Positions 12,069 to 19,484 of a DNA stretch of 64,000 nt are shown here, piece after piece (the first letter of the stretch is position 1; every line of letters starts with the position of its first letter). The stretch is from Microcoleus asticus IPMA8 (GTDB taxonomy: Bacteria > Cyanobacteriota > Cyanobacteriia > Cyanobacteriales > Microcoleaceae): the NCBI RefSeq assembly GCF_013179805.1, contig NZ_SRRZ01000011.1, forward strand, positions 22,943 through 86,942. The letters are read 5' to 3'. The notes beneath the pieces were generated by a model. It ran no database searches. It was not told the DNA's origin and was given only the letters and a program-made list of their open reading frames with translations. A program made the position numbers and the translations under genes.

Positions 12069-13178
12069 TTAGCCTTTCACTACTTGCCGAATTTCTTGCC
12101 AGAGCGATCGATACAGCGAGATCCCCGCATCCCCAAACGGCAGCAGAAACTCGCTAGCCGCAAGAATCTTAGCATCCGGCAACAACACAGAATTAGTGCG
12201 AACAGCTTCCGGCAAATCCTCGGGTTTCATGCCGACAATTATCGGCGAACTAGCCTTAGCCAGCAAAGATAATTGAGGAGCAATCCGAGGCTGCAAACAA
12301 AAATCAATCCATTTTTCCACTAACGAAACACGATTCCCCGATGCAGGTTCTACCCACAAATCAGTCCAAAGTGCAGTTCCAGAAACCGGGATTACTAAAG
12401 CAATATCCTTTTCAGTTTGCAGCAGCGGTAGCAAGTCCCCAGAGGAACCTACTGCCAACCAAGTATCGCCTAAAGTTAATGGTTGCAGGTAAGCATCAGA
12501 ACTATAAAGTTTAACTTGTTGGTGCAGATTTGCCAGTTCTTTTTTGAGATTTGGGACTTTATCTAATTGCTGCGTATTGTAAGATTTTCCGAGTTTTTTT
12601 AATGTTAAACCAATAACTTCTCTCGCACTGTCCGGCAAAGAAATTCGATCGCGCAATTCCGATCGCCACAAGTCACTCCAATCTGTGGGAGTCCACCCCA
12701 AAGACTTGAATTTATCTGTTCGATAGGCAATTACTGTACTTCCCCAGCGGTAGGGTGCGCCCCAAATTTTACCTTTAGGATCTAATTGACCGTCATCGTT
12801 GCGCCTGACGAGTTTTTGCCATCTTTCGGGCAATTGTGCCCAATTAGCAAACTTAGCAGGATCGATCGGCTGAATCAATTTTTGCCGAATTGCCAAAGTC
12901 AGCCAGTAATCTCCCAACATCACCAAATCAGCTTGATTTTTTGATTTGGGAACCTGTTTCCACTCCTGCAATAGGGCGAATAATTCTTTTAATTGTGGTT
13001 CTTGCGTTACCTGCAAAAGCGGAGACGGTTGTACATCGCGGCTAAATTTGCTTACCAGTTGGGCCGGAATACTGTTTTTGAGCGATCGAATTTTGAGAAT
13101 GGGCTTCGAGTCGCACCCTGCCGCCAATTGACTTAAAGTTAGGGTGGCGGCCCCCAATAGCAAAGACCTTCGTTTCAC
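12069..13178 (-). CDS. Extracellular solute-binding lipoprotein (PotD-like)
   Basis: 369 residues. The N-terminus MKRRSLLLGAATLTLSQLAAGC has a twin-arginine start, a hydrophobic core and a lipobox ending at Cys22, so it is probably exported and lipid-anchored. The body has the bacterial extracellular solute-binding layout of the spermidine/putrescine (PotD) or iron type: DLVMLGDYWLTLAIRQ, WGAPYRWGSTVIAYRTDKF, DWSDLWRSELRDRISLPD, and ALWTDLWVEPASGN near the C-terminus. No ABC permease or ATPase gene is adjacent, so the transport partner is elsewhere. Polyamine is a plausible ligand by family resemblance only. Confidence 0.8.
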   Translation of the reverse strand: MKRRSLLLGAATLTLSQLAAGCDSKPILKIRSLKNSIPAQLVSKFSRDVQPSPLLQVTQEPQLKELFALLQEWKQVPKSKNQADLVMLGDYWLTLAIRQKLIQPIDPAKFANWAQLPERWQKLVRRNDDGQLDPKGKIWGAPYRWGSTVIAYRTDKFKSLGWTPTDWSDLWRSELRDRISLPDSAREVIGLTLKKLGKSYNTQQLDKVPNLKKELANLHQQVKLYSSDAYLQPLTLGDTWLAVGSSGDLLPLLQTEKDIALVIPVSGTALWTDLWVEPASGNRVSLVEKWIDFCLQPRIAPQLSLLAKASSPIIVGMKPEDLPEAVRTNSVLLPDAKILAASEFLLPFGDAGISLYRSLWQEIRQVVKG

Positions 13179-14110
13179 CTGTGAATCCGCTTTTCTAAAT
13201 ATTGACCGATCGTTTTGTGTTCTGCAGCCCGGAAAATAATTGTTTGTCGAGTCCGGTAATTGGCGCCGATTTATCTTATTTCTTCCTCAAACACAGAGCC
13301 ATTGTACTCGGTTCTGCTGCGCTGTGAGTCTGTTTGACTCTTGCCCTGATTTTACCTTCTACCTTGTCGATCGAGCTTTCGGATGCCGACAACCCCCTCA
13401 ACTTAACGCCTGATTTCTCCCCGAAAAGTTCTTTTGACCTCACATCTTGCACCATTCTCGATGGCCTTCTATAGGCGGGATCTCCTGCCCACCCCACAAG
13501 AAAATGCACTTGTTCTGGAACAGGCCGGAAAGCCTGTTAAGCGAGAATGGTGCAGCATATGAGTTTGACCCAATTTTGCTCGCCCCCGTTGGCGATCGAC
13601 TGCATCTGTGTTACATTTGTTAATATAACGAAACACTGAGAGTGTTGCCCTCTGCCGCTGGATGACGCTTTTTACAAAACCGAGCGGTATTTCCCAAAGT
13701 CAGTCATGTCGAAAGTGAAAAATCCTTTTTAAATCCGCGACAGCTTAATAACTAAAAACCCACTGTTCTGAATCCTGAAAGCGCTGGCTAGAGCGAAGTC
13801 AATCTAATAGGACGCTCCGCGATCCGATTCTCAGAAACCTGATGTTTTAACTCTGATTGAAGGTTTGAACGAAGTATGGGGTTAAAAAACTAGGTTCCTG
13901 CATCCAAGACTATCTAAAACCTAAAATCTCAAATCTCAAATCGACTCACGAATGGCGATCGATTATCTTCAGGCTGGCTTCCTAAATCTACCGTCAGGAT
14001 TGGGAACACAACAATTACGTCAAAAATTAAATAATTTAGTGATAAATCGCAGTTATGTAAAGATTTACCTTATATGTAAAGATATAAGTTACGAGCCAAA
14101 GGATGATTGT
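13179..14110. other. Intergenic region with inverted repeats
   Basis: About 930 bases with no convincing gene. It contains a 13-bp inverted repeat TGCACCATTCTCG (13448-13460, 13542-13554) enclosing a hairpin AACAGGC/GCCTGTT (13519-13538), a 36-bp dispersed repeat at about 13882-13919, a heptamer-like stretch at 13917-13940, and two copies of TATGTAAAGAT (about 14054 and 14071) shortly upstream of the next gene. Confidence 0.55.
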
Positions 14111-14509
14111 ATGGAACCGCTCCAGCAGCAAGTTACATTATTGACCCAACAAGTCGAGGCCCTTTACAAACTCATAGAAAACCTCAATGACAAGCTATTC
14201 GAGTCAGCCCAGGAGACGAAGCTGACCCAGCAGCAGAGAAACGCCAGCTCTGGAACGGTAGGAAATGACAAAACCTCGTCATATCAAAGCTACAGCCGTC
14301 TCGACGGGCTCCTCGAACACAAAGACATACTGTTAGATGACAGCTACTTCGACAAGAATTCTCAAAGCATCGAAAAAGAGCTGAGCGCAGAAATTCAAAT
14401 CCAGCGCCTAACTGCTCAGCTAACAGCAGCTTACAATCGAATTGCTGCTTTGGAAGAACAGTTGCTCGCCAAAAGAGTGCACTCGCAACAGGTAGGCGGA
14501 TCTCATTAA
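14111..14509 (+). CDS. Small coiled-coil hypothetical protein
   Basis: 132 residues from the ATG at 14111. An upstream in-frame ATG at 13952 would add 53 residues of non-coding character, so the shorter form is preferred. Two coiled-coil stretches are visible: MEPLQQQVTLLTQQVEALY at the start, and about residues 90-125 (IQIQRLTAQLTAAYNRIAAL). Between them is DILLDDSYFDKNSQSI. The architecture suggests an oligomeric adaptor-like protein, probably restricted to cyanobacteria. No known function. The start region has direct repeats TATGTAAAGAT that could be an operator. Confidence 0.6.
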   Translation: MEPLQQQVTLLTQQVEALYKLIENLNDKLFESAQETKLTQQQRNASSGTVGNDKTSSYQSYSRLDGLLEHKDILLDDSYFDKNSQSIEKELSAEIQIQRLTAQLTAAYNRIAALEEQLLAKRVHSQQVGGSH

Positions 14510-14897
14510 ATATTGCTAGCGGGGATCGGGCATTAATCTCAAAAAAATACAAGTTGCGTTGATTTATGCTCGTCAACTTATAGAGTCATTGCATAGAGTT
14601 TTTTCTCTCGCGCAATTAGCAGGAAGAATACTGCATTAAAGCCAGATATTGTGTATAAACTTCTGTAAATATGAGAGCATTTATGCTCAATAAAATGAGA
14701 TAATTATTCAGCCAAAATGAAGCTGGTTGAGCAGCAGAACCAGATTCGCTGCTCGATAGGCGCATCTTAATTTTTAATGTTTAATTCCTCACAGCACTGG
14801 ACGCAAAGAAAACTAAAAACCCGGTTTTGGAGTGTATTCATCGCTGCAAAACCCCAATATTTGGAGTAAAAAACTGGTTTTTGGCATCCAGGACTAT
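14510..14897. other. Intergenic region with dispersed repeats
   Basis: About 390 bases without a gene. Contains AAAACCCGGTTTT (about 14818) of the AAACCGGGTTT family, and at 14866-14901 a 36-bp copy of the dispersed repeat also seen at 13882-13919 (GGCATCCAGGACTATCTAA). The latter runs into the stop codon of cobT. Confidence 0.55.
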
Positions 14898-16004
14898 CTA
14901 ATGTTTAATTTCACACCGCGAGGCTAAAGCTTCAACAGCTTGGAGGAGTTGAGTTGGAGTCCAATTTGCAGCCAAGCCACTGGCGATCGCACAGGCTCCC
15001 GCACCCACACCTTCCTTAACATAGCCGCGATCGTAAGCTTGCAGTTGCCCGTAGCGAGATCCAGCAAAACTTAGCTGCGCGGCCAACAAAGGCACACCGC
15101 CGATATCATTAGCGAGTCCTACAGTGTCTCCTGTAGGGTCTTCCGCCACCCAGCGAGTAGTCCCCACCGCAACTTGTTCGGGACACCATACCAGAGCATA
15201 TTCACGGGCTAAGGCTTGCATCAAAGCGTACACTGCCAGCATTTGCGTCCCCCCGGCCAGGAGCACCCCGCAAGTCCGACTCGCGGCGATCGCCATTCCC
15301 GCCACAGCTATTTGCATCGGATCGCCCACCGCCGCCACCAATTCCAGGGGAGTGCTGTTTTGTCCGCCAATTTCCCACTCAGCATGATTGAGTCCCGCTG
15401 TCACCGCAGCCAATTTTTGAGCGTGATTGCAGCGAGGATGAGAACTATTAACTTTGCCCGCCGCTGCAATACCCAAACCCATTAACACGCCCAAAGCAGT
15501 AGTCGTTCCCCCAACTACGCACTCCCCTAAAATTAAATAGCTGCCATTAGTTTGAGCGGCCAATTTAGCTCCCCAAATTAATCCTTGTTCGAGCAAATGT
15601 TTGACTGTTTCGAGTTCTAAAGCATTCCCAGAAATCACACACTTTGCCGGAGTGCCGCCCAAATCAATTGCAGGTACGGGAGGTGGGAGGGCCAAACCAG
15701 AATTAAACAGGTAAAGGGGAATTTCCAAAGCTTCGACTACTGCGCGAGATATCAGTACCGGCGAGGCACCAGCTTCTAGGGGCGGCAAAGGATATTGGGG
15801 CGACGGTTGGGGGCCGTTATACAAAAATTCTGCATCGGCCAAACAAGTAAATTGTCGATCGTGCGGCGTTGCTCCTGCTGCTGAAATTCCCGGAATTAAT
15901 CCTGTAGCGGTAAATCCTAACACGCAGGCAAATATCGGTTTTCGTCCCCGATAGCCTTCAAGCCACCGCTGACCCTGTTCGATTTCTGTATAAATACCAA
16001 TCAT
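14898..16004 (-). CDS. cobT: Nicotinate-nucleotide phosphoribosyltransferase, CobT-like (cyanobacterial/archaeal type)
   Basis: 368 residues. Belongs to the CobT-related family (TIGR00303-like, UPF0284), which is thought to transfer ribose phosphate from nicotinate mononucleotide to the lower-ligand base in cobamide synthesis. Visible features are ACVLGFTATGLIPGISAAGA, ECVVGGTTTALGVLMGLGI, and a glycine-rich C-terminal half (GVLLAGGTQMLAVYALMQA). The start MIGIYTEIEQ is likely. It follows the DUF2232 gene on the same strand after 100 bases that contain a CAGTCAA tandem array. The stop codon lies inside a dispersed repeat. Cytoplasmic. Confidence 0.85.
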   Translation of the reverse strand: MIGIYTEIEQGQRWLEGYRGRKPIFACVLGFTATGLIPGISAAGATPHDRQFTCLADAEFLYNGPQPSPQYPLPPLEAGASPVLISRAVVEALEIPLYLFNSGLALPPPVPAIDLGGTPAKCVISGNALELETVKHLLEQGLIWGAKLAAQTNGSYLILGECVVGGTTTALGVLMGLGIAAAGKVNSSHPRCNHAQKLAAVTAGLNHAEWEIGGQNSTPLELVAAVGDPMQIAVAGMAIAASRTCGVLLAGGTQMLAVYALMQALAREYALVWCPEQVAVGTTRWVAEDPTGDTVGLANDIGGVPLLAAQLSFAGSRYGQLQAYDRGYVKEGVGAGACAIASGLAANWTPTQLLQAVEALASRCEIKH

Positions 16005-16042
16005 AGTTAGTCATTAGTCATGAGTTATTAGTTATTAGTCAT

Positions 16043-16091
16043 CAGTCAACAGTCAACAGTCAACAGTCAACAGTCAACAGTCAACAGTCAA
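16043..16091. repeat. Heptamer tandem repeat, seven copies of CAGTCAA
   Basis: Seven exact consecutive units of CAGTCAA, flanked on the left by TTAGTTATTAGTCAT-type sequence. It lies between cobT and the DUF2232 gene. Confidence 0.95.
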
Positions 16092-16104
16092 CAATTCCCA
16101 ATAA

Positions 16105-16860
16105 CTACTCTTCATAATCGATCAAAAGTTGCACCCAGCGCGGTGGCCGCGGAATCGGATTTCCCAAACGATCTAACAGCAGCAAAGCTACTAAATGCAC
16201 TACAAATAAATAGACAATATTGTTAACCAAAATCATCCCGGCGGCGATCGCCCCAATAGTGTTCAAACTCGGTACATTAAGCCAGCCGAGCTTCACAAAA
16301 ACCCATTCCACCATCTCTGTTACCTGGGCTGTTACGTAAACCCAGAGGTCTTGACCCACCAAAGCTGACAGCAACCAAAACTTAAAAAAGAAGCCAAGAG
16401 TGCCAATTAACGCGCCCAAACTAATAGAAAAAGACCAACTCGCTTTGCGCCTCCAAAGTCCTCCCAGCGCAACTCCCATAATTCCAAAAGGGATCACGTA
16501 TAAAATGCTGCGCGTCGGGCCCATGAGTACCGACAGCAGCAAACCCGATACCAAAGCTGCCATCCAAGAAGCGCGGTTCCCCCAGCGCAGGTAGACAAGG
16601 GCGATCGGTATCGGGAAAAAAACCCGCAGCAAAGGCCCCAGCGGAAAGTAATAATTTACCAGCCAAATCAAGCTAGCGGTACTTGCCAAAAAAGCCGTTT
16701 CTACAAGCCTTAAAGGCGCTTCCCCTAATTCGCGCTTCCCCGGATCGGGATTTGTGCGATCGCCAGCCATTGCTGAAATATCGGCGGTTTGTGGCTCGTT
16801 ATTTGTAGTGGGTGAACTGCCTGAATTAGACGCAGCATCTGCTGACAAAAAATCACTCAT
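16105..16860 (-). CDS. DUF2232 family membrane protein
   Basis: 251 residues. After a hydrophilic Ser/Asn/Thr-rich N-terminus (about 1-45) there are about six to seven membrane segments, e.g. LVETAFLASTASLIWLVNYY, PIALVYLRWG, AALVSGLLLSVLMGP, ISLGALIGTLGFFFKFWLL and GAIAAGMILVNNIVYLFV. This is the layout of DUF2232, a permease-like family with no assigned substrate. It sits just upstream of cobT, so a link to cobamide metabolism or transport is possible but unproven. The heptamer repeat array abuts the start codon, so no ordinary ribosome binding site is present. Confidence 0.75.
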   Translation of the reverse strand: MSDFLSADAASNSGSSPTTNNEPQTADISAMAGDRTNPDPGKRELGEAPLRLVETAFLASTASLIWLVNYYFPLGPLLRVFFPIPIALVYLRWGNRASWMAALVSGLLLSVLMGPTRSILYVIPFGIMGVALGGLWRRKASWSFSISLGALIGTLGFFFKFWLLSALVGQDLWVYVTAQVTEMVEWVFVKLGWLNVPSLNTIGAIAAGMILVNNIVYLFVVHLVALLLLDRLGNPIPRPPRWVQLLIDYEE

Positions 16861-16998
16861 CCGATTTTAGATTTTAGATTTTAGATTTTAGATTTTAGAT
16901 TTTACGGAACTTGGGCGCTATACGGCTGATTCCCGGTTTTCCGATTTTAGATTTTAGATTTTACGGAACTTGGGCGCTATACGGCTGATTCCCGGTTT
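16861..16998. repeat. Direct repeat with variable ATTTTAG copy number
   Basis: Two copies of a unit consisting of CCG, n x ATTTTAG, then TTTACGGAACTTGGGCGCTA and TACGGCTGATTCCCGGTTT. The first (16861-16939) has three more heptamers than the second (16941-16998), a difference of 21 bp. It lies in the spacer between the universal stress protein and DUF2232 genes. Confidence 0.9.
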
Positions 16999-17109
16999 CA
17001 CTTTTTGGAGCTTCGCGGCCAAATTTAATTTGGCTCGCAGAAACCGGGTTTAGGTACGAACGCGACTCTTATTTTAGATAGACTTTCTCAGCAAAAATTT
17101 TCAGCAGCA

Positions 17110-17607
17110 TCATTTTTCGGCTTTGACTTCCTGAATTACAAAAACCGAACAAGATGCGTGGTGAACGACATAATTGCTGACGCTGCCGAGGAAAGCTTCT
17201 GCCAACCCCGTGCGGCCGCGCCTCCCCAACACTATTAAATCTGCGCCCCAATTTTGGGCGGATTCACAGATAGAATACCCCGGAGCGCCCTCCATTTTGC
17301 AGTCAAATTCCACCTGCAATCCTTCTTTTGCTGCCGCGTCGCAGTATTTTTTCAGAAAACCCGAAGCCTGTTTTACCTCACTTTCCAGCCGCAAACGTTG
17401 AGCTTGATAAGCTTGATTCATTAACTCGACATTCATACCCAAATCTACCGGAATTGGCACGGCAGTCTCGCCCAGCGAGTTGACAGTAACGCAGTTAAAT
17501 AGCATCACCTGGGCCCGATCGCTCACAGCTAATTCTAAAGCTTGACTGAAGACGCGGTGGCTAAGTTCAGAATCATCTAAGGCAACAAAAATTTTCTTAA
17601 AACTCAT
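17110..17607 (-). CDS. Universal stress protein, UspA family
   Basis: 165 residues. The start MSFKKIFVALDDSELSHRVF is the family's beta-strand 1 with the conserved Asp. The C-terminal ATP-binding motif reads DLIVLGRRGRTGLAEAFLGSVSNYVVHHASCSVFVI, i.e. G-x2-G-x9-G(S/T) in form, so it probably binds ATP. Usp proteins support survival under stress in the cytoplasm; the specific partner is unknown. It is transcribed towards the DUF2232 gene, and the Crp/Fnr gene lies upstream, 78 bases away on the same strand. Confidence 0.9.
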   Translation of the reverse strand: MSFKKIFVALDDSELSHRVFSQALELAVSDRAQVMLFNCVTVNSLGETAVPIPVDLGMNVELMNQAYQAQRLRLESEVKQASGFLKKYCDAAAKEGLQVEFDCKMEGAPGYSICESAQNWGADLIVLGRRGRTGLAEAFLGSVSNYVVHHASCSVFVIQEVKAEK

Positions 17608-17685
17608 AGCTTTACCTCCGGCGGGAAATCATCAATAACAGAGAGTGCTTTTGAATTAGATTCAATTTAGCAATCTCTGATACTT

Positions 17686-18396
17686 CTAGACTAACAGACG
17701 CTCCAAGGCGTGCAGGTCGGGAATGCACAAAACGTCACGTTCGCGCTGAATAGTTCCTTTTTTTTCCAGCTTGCTCAGCACTCGCGTTACTGTTTCGCGA
17801 GCCAGCCCGCTGAGGCTGCTCAATTCTCTGTGTGGCAGGTTGGGAATTTCTGTACCTCCTGATGACATGATTTTCCCTTGCCCCTCTGCCAAAAATAATA
17901 GAATATCTGCTACTCGCGAGGTACTGTCAGATTCTCGCAAACGCAGGCGGCGGTTGACTTGTCGCAGGCGACGGGCCATCAGTTGAGCTAGGCGAATGCC
18001 TGCTAGCGGCTCGGTATGAATGAGCTGCACAAAATCCTGAGATGGCATATTGCCGATCAGTGTCGGCGCTAGGGTGATGACATCTGTCGATCGCGGTGCT
18101 TCTTCGATCGCGGCCATTTCCCCGAACAGTTCTCCTTTCCCTAAAATATTCAGTGTTACTTCTTTTCCGTCTAGGTTGTAGGTGCGAATTTTCACCCAAC
18201 CATCCAATATAAAATACACTGATGTTCCCCAGTCATTTTCGAGTAAAATCACTTGATTTGACGGATGACTGCGGGTAACGATGTGGAGAGTTGCTCTCTC
18301 AATTACAGGCTCGGGCAAGCCTGCAAAAAAAGGAGTAGAAACTATCAATTGATTTATATTGGAATTCGGATCTCGGGTGTTAAAGCGGTCTTCCAT
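17686..18396 (-). CDS. Crp/Fnr family transcription regulator
   Basis: 236 residues. An N-terminal cyclic-nucleotide-binding-like beta-roll (about 20-140) contains FGEMAAIEEAPRSTDV, similar to the phosphate-binding cassette of cAMP-binding regulators. The C-terminal helix-turn-helix (about 175-225) has LSSLSGLARETVTRVLSKLE as recognition helix. No Fnr-type N-terminal cysteines. It resembles the cyanobacterial SyCRP1-like group, but ligand binding is not proved by sequence. The universal stress gene downstream may be its target or merely neighbouring (inference). The long intergenic region upstream probably carries its promoter. Confidence 0.88.
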   Translation of the reverse strand: MEDRFNTRDPNSNINQLIVSTPFFAGLPEPVIERATLHIVTRSHPSNQVILLENDWGTSVYFILDGWVKIRTYNLDGKEVTLNILGKGELFGEMAAIEEAPRSTDVITLAPTLIGNMPSQDFVQLIHTEPLAGIRLAQLMARRLRQVNRRLRLRESDSTSRVADILLFLAEGQGKIMSSGGTEIPNLPHRELSSLSGLARETVTRVLSKLEKKGTIQRERDVLCIPDLHALERLLV

Positions 18397-19484
18397 GAGG
18401 CCATCATTTTAATTTATGCGCTTGAGCTGCGCTGGGCAGTTAGAAATAGCTTGCAGCCGAGTCATTCGATTTTAGATTCAAGATTTCACAAACAAGTATC
18501 TAAAATCGGCAATTTTACCTCTAAAGTTTTGCGGTCGTCAAAGGTCGAATATGGAAATTTATAGCCTTAAGCTCTGATTGCGAGCTAGAAACTAAAGAAT
18601 ATACCATAATTTTTTAGATACCTACCACGGAGCAAATTTTATTAACAAAATTTTAGCAACGTGGCAAGCGACTGAGCCGATCGAATTACCTTTGAAAGCA
18701 CTTCGCTTAGAAAGCTTAACACTGCTGAGAGATTTGTTGTCAGTCTGGCCTGCTGTGGACGATCGGCAGAATCCGCGAGCACAAGCGTGCCAGCACCGCA
18801 GACAGCCATCAAATCCGACTGCAACTGCCTGGAACCTATCAAATTTCAGCACGATCGGCAAAATCCACAGGTATTGCGAGCCTAAAGGCGGGCCCTCTTA
18901 GCGAGCAAAACCGACGCAGTTGGCAGCAAACTTTTCTGCTACCCCGAGATTATTGTACCATTAGTATCTAGGCATGAATACAGATAAAAGGCTATTATGA
19001 AAGGTTACTAAAACCGAATGTACGGAGACAATCCCGAATCCCAGCATCCCAAATCGCAAATTGTTTGAGGTTTTTTTCAAGTCGGTGAAAGATGAAGAGA
19101 CAGTGGGGCGCCGCCACGCTAGCCAAACTTGGGGTGACGGGTGTGCGGCAGGCCGTTAGAGCGGGTGAAGACCAAAGTTCGTGCGATCGCAGCTATCCCG
19201 AGCAGGAATCGACCTCCGGCCCGGCAAACAGGAAAGCAGCCACAGAATTTGGCAGCACTTGCAGTTGATAGAAGCGGGCATTTGGTACGGAAGTACCGGC
19301 TAACCTATCATAGGCAATAGAAGTTATCCGAAGATAAAAGGTTAATTAACAGTTGTCAGAAAATATTAGTGAATTATTGACGGACTCGCATTCAGATTAT
19401 TCTATGTATTGGCATCGCTGCCGCCTGACTTCAGTCTTTTTTCGGTAAAGTTTCTCCCAAGCCGCATTCCCAGAGGTTCCCCCC
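18397..19484. other. Long intergenic region between crp-like and acidic coiled-coil genes
   Basis: About 1.09 kb. The first half is AT-rich with a palindrome AAATTTTATTAACAAAATTTT (about 18636-18656). The stretch about 19090-19310 is more GC-rich and contains several possible hairpins, e.g. GGTACGGAAGTACC (about 19287) and CCTATCATAGG (about 19305). A 58-codon ORF at 19092-19268 (MKRQWGAATL...) has no recognisable domain. I see no known RNA such as RNase P, SRP or tmRNA, but a noncoding RNA is possible. Confidence 0.45.

Noticed and set aside
13276..13509. 77-codon minus-strand open frame
   Set aside because: Low-complexity product without a domain, overlapping inverted repeats; no ribosome binding site.
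16043..16091. CAGTCAA array considered as a CRISPR-like array
   Set aside because: Units are 7 bp with no spacers; it is a simple tandem repeat.
18622..18861. Two minus-strand open frames (66 and 79 codons) in the region upstream of the crp-like gene
   Set aside because: Overlap each other, no domain, no ribosome binding site.
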